41,116 nucleotides of DNA from Chloroflexota bacterium (GTDB taxonomy: Bacteria > Chloroflexota > Limnocylindria > Limnocylindrales > CSP1-4). The stretch spans positions 1 to 41,116 of the forward strand of contig JADDQH010000018.1 of assembly GCA_016781485.1 (NCBI GenBank). The letters are read 5' to 3'. The notes beneath the pieces were generated by a model. It saw only the letters and a program-made list of their open reading frames with translations, searched no databases and was not told where the DNA came from. Of this stretch, positions 39,164 to 41,116 are shown piece after piece; the first letter of the stretch is position 1; each line of letters begins with the position of its first letter. Position numbers and translations under genes: made by a program.

Positions 39164-40053
39164 CCGTGACGGTCGCCGGGCTCGCCGCGTGGCTCCTCGG
39201 CTTCGCTCTTCTCCCCGCCCCGCTGCCGGCACGGATCCTGCTACTCGCGCCGCTCGTCGTCGTGCCGAGGCTGCTCGGACGGATCCCCGAGCGCCCGCTC
39301 CCGTTCGTCCTGTCGCTCCGCCGTCTCTCCCGCTGGCCCGCGTTCGTGGCCGCTCTCCCGTTGCTCCCCGCGTTCGCGCTGTCACCGAGCGTCGCGGCGA
39401 CCGCGCTGACGCTCCCGTGGCTCGCCCTGACAGCAGCCGGTCTCGTCGCCGCGCTCGCGCACGCGCTGCCACGGCTGCCGTCGCTCCTGCATCCCGCCCG
39501 AGCGGCCGACCTCGCCGTCGACGCCGCACTCGGCTACCTCTCCGTGGGTGCCCTGTTCCTGGCCGCTGACCGCATCGGCTTGCGACCACTGGACTTCCCG
39601 GCGCTGATCATCCTGTTGACGGCGGTCCACTTCCACTTCGCCGGGTTCGGGCTGCTGACGGTGGCCGGGCTCACGGCGGCAGGTGGCGGCCCGGTCTCCC
39701 GCGCCGGTGCGCTCGCGCTCGTGCTCGGCATGCCCTTGACGGCTGCGGGCTTCACGTTCGACTCGCCCGCCGTGAACGTGCTCGGAGCGGTCGTCGTGGG
39801 ACTCGGAGCGTCGGCCGTCGGGGCCCGCTTGCTGCTCGCGGCAGCCCACCGCGCGGGCTTCCCGCGGCTCGCCGCCTCGCTGGGCGCCCTCGCGCTCCTG
39901 GTTGGTGTCCCGCTCGGGGTCGTGTGGGCGTTTGCCGAAATGCTCCAAGCCCCGTTCGTCGACCTCGACTCGATGGTCCGCGTCCACGGCGGCCTCAACG
40001 CCGCAGGCGTCGTCCTTGCATCCTTCGGGCCGGCGGGCGAGGGTGGGAGTTGA
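39136..40053 (+). CDS. YndJ-like multi-pass membrane protein
   Basis: 305 residues from ATG 39136 (GTG 39160 is an alternative). About eight hydrophobic helices are visible. ALIILLTAVHFHFAGFGLLT and SMVRVHGGLNAAGVVLASFG are typical YndJ signatures, with HFHFAGF and the H-G-x-N motif possible metal or proton sites. Function is unknown. Sits between the DCC protein and a TIGR01777 protein, overlapping both, a pairing I have seen in actinobacterial and Bacillus genomes. Confidence 0.8.
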   Translation: MRRAEAPPVTVTVAGLAAWLLGFALLPAPLPARILLLAPLVVVPRLLGRIPERPLPFVLSLRRLSRWPAFVAALPLLPAFALSPSVAATALTLPWLALTAAGLVAALAHALPRLPSLLHPARAADLAVDAALGYLSVGALFLAADRIGLRPLDFPALIILLTAVHFHFAGFGLLTVAGLTAAGGGPVSRAGALALVLGMPLTAAGFTFDSPAVNVLGAVVVGLGASAVGARLLLAAAHRAGFPRLAASLGALALLVGVPLGVVWAFAEMLQAPFVDLDSMVRVHGGLNAAGVVLASFGPAGEGGS

Positions 40054-40997
40054 AGGTCGTCCTCGCGGGCGGGTCGGGGCTCCTCGGCCGTCATCTCGTC
40101 ACGGCGCTGGTCGCGGAGCGCCATTTCCCGGTCGTGCTCAGCCGCGACCCCGCGTGTGCCGCTCGTCGGCTTCCGCGTGGCGCGCTCGTCCGGCGGTGGG
40201 ATCCGGGCGGCGACCCGATAGCCTGGGCGGGCGAACTTGGGGGTGCTGACGTGGTCGTCAACCTGGCGGGCGAGAGCGTCGGGACCTGGCCCTGGACCGA
40301 GAGACGGAAACGACTCCTCCGGGAGAGCCGCCTGAGGCCGACGAGCGCGCTCGTCGCGGCGCTCGGGGAGCTCGCGCCGGACCGACGCCCCCGCGTCCTG
40401 GTGAGTGCGTCCGGGACGGACCTGTACGAGGGGCGCGACGATGAACCGGCGACGGAGGAGTCGCCGGCCGCCGACACGTTCCTCGCCCGGCTGTGCCAGG
40501 AGTGGGAAGCGGCGGCGCTGCAGGCAGAGCCGCTCGGTCTCCGCGTCGTCACGCTTCGCACGAGCCTCGTCGTGGCGCCGGGCGCGCCCGCGCTGGAGCG
40601 TCTCGTCCTCCCGTTCCGCCTCTTCCTCGGCGGTCCGATCGGCTCCGGCGAGCAATGGTTCAGCTGGGTCGACGTGGAAGACGCCGTCGGGCTCGTCCTC
40701 CGGGCGATGCACGACCCGGGGCTTTCGGGCCCGTTGAACGTCGCCGCTCCCGACCCCCGGCGCCAGCGAGACGTCGCGCGAGCGCTCGGTGCGGTGCTCG
40801 GGCGGCCGAGCCGTATCCGGACCCCGGCCTGGCTCGTCCGGCTCGTCCTCGCCGAACAGGCGACGCTCCTGCTCGGCAGCCGCCGCGTGTGGCCGGACAC
40901 GGCCCTGAGGGCCGGTTACAGGTTCCGGCGGCCGCGACTCGAAGATTCGCTCGCGGCCGCGCTCGCGGCCTCTCGGCTCTCCTCTCAGCCCGCGTGA
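40050..40997 (+). CDS. TIGR01777-family NAD(P)-dependent epimerase-like protein
   Basis: 316 codons from TTG 40050, whose TTGA overlaps the YndJ stop, with GGGTGGGAG upstream. KVVLAGGSGLLGRHLVTALV is the NAD(P)-binding Rossmann glycine motif, VVNLAGESVGTWPWTERRKR the family hallmark, then SASGTDLYEGRDDEPATEES, TLRTSLVVAPGAP, and EQWFSWVDVEDAVGLVLRAM. This is the YfcH/TIGR01777 group, whose substrate is not established. The last gene of the DCC-YndJ operon. The remaining 119 bp to the window end hold no gene I can support. Confidence 0.88.
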   Translation: MKVVLAGGSGLLGRHLVTALVAERHFPVVLSRDPACAARRLPRGALVRRWDPGGDPIAWAGELGGADVVVNLAGESVGTWPWTERRKRLLRESRLRPTSALVAALGELAPDRRPRVLVSASGTDLYEGRDDEPATEESPAADTFLARLCQEWEAAALQAEPLGLRVVTLRTSLVVAPGAPALERLVLPFRLFLGGPIGSGEQWFSWVDVEDAVGLVLRAMHDPGLSGPLNVAAPDPRRQRDVARALGAVLGRPSRIRTPAWLVRLVLAEQATLLLGSRRVWPDTALRAGYRFRRPRLEDSLAAALAASRLSSQPA

Positions 40998-41116
40998 TCA
41001 CCCGGCGTCGGTGAGCTCTCTGAGATGCGCGTCTGGCGCCGCGACGACGCGTACTGCAACGCGAGCTCGACGAGTCGACGAACCAGGCCGGCGTCCTGCC
41101 CTCGGTTCTCATCGAG

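Noticed and set aside
38678-39589. 303-codon open frame on the minus strand
   Set aside because: Antisense to the DCC gene and start of the YndJ gene, almost entirely Arg/Ala/Gly, no domain.
39534-40712. 392-codon open frame on the minus strand
   Set aside because: Antisense to the YndJ-like and TIGR01777 genes, composition typical of a shadow frame.

Overview
The window is about 41 kb of high-GC bacterial DNA with many GTG and occasional TTG starts, abundant lipoprotein signal peptides, an F420-reductase-like oxidoreductase and a DUF3558-like lipoprotein. This points to an actinobacterium or a high-GC Chloroflexota lineage. I cannot place it more precisely from sequence alone. Several genes carry frameshifts, so either real gene decay or indel errors in a draft assembly must be kept in mind.

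Region 1 (1-6750) is a heavy-metal island. It begins with the N-terminal part of an IS481-like transposase running off the left edge. Next come a MerR-family regulator with a cysteine-rich tail, an Asp-box (BNR) membrane-anchored protein, a cation-diffusion-facilitator-like transporter and a broken ZIP transporter. A second MerR operon follows: merR, a 37-residue cysteine-rich peptide, a 28-residue hydrophobic peptide, a MerA-like flavoprotein with two added zinc ribbons, and a TRASH/YHS-like metal-binding protein. The first four reading frames of that operon overlap one another. Both merR genes have the 19-bp-spacer promoter typical of MerR control, with the -10 box only about 6-10 bp from the ATG.

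Region 2 (6800-26020) is the most unusual part. Thirteen direct repeats, all on the + strand and of two related classes, divide it into twelve cassettes, eleven of about 0.5-2.7 kb plus a first one of 3.6 kb. The repeats contain a 16-bp core matching the 3' end of a tRNA-Pro gene. In three copies the core is followed by an antisense relic that looks like the C-terminus of a recombinase. Cassette cargo is mostly unrecognised lipoproteins and small membrane proteins, plus a PIN/HEPN-like protein, methyltransferases, a B3/4-domain protein and a LysE-type exporter. Several cargo genes are truncated or duplicated inside the array. No complete tRNA and no intact recombinase is visible. The best reading is an integron-like or tandem-accretion array built on tRNA-Pro attachment sites and mobilised in trans.

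Region 3 (26020-30810) is a transition zone: a small basic protein, a lipoprotein, an F420-reductase-like protein, a VapBC toxin-antitoxin pair, and three broken genes (a membrane protein paralogous to one in the array, an inositol-phosphatase-like C-terminus, and a methyltransferase with an internal deletion).

Region 4 (30790-41116) looks like ordinary chromosome with mostly intact genes: nucleotidyltransferase, GNAT acetyltransferase, PPOX-fold protein, two HAD proteins, a coiled-coil membrane protein, a MESH1-like HD hydrolase, a methyltransferase, and a GbsR/MarR-like regulator divergent from a DCC-YndJ-TIGR01777 operon with a palindromic operator between them.
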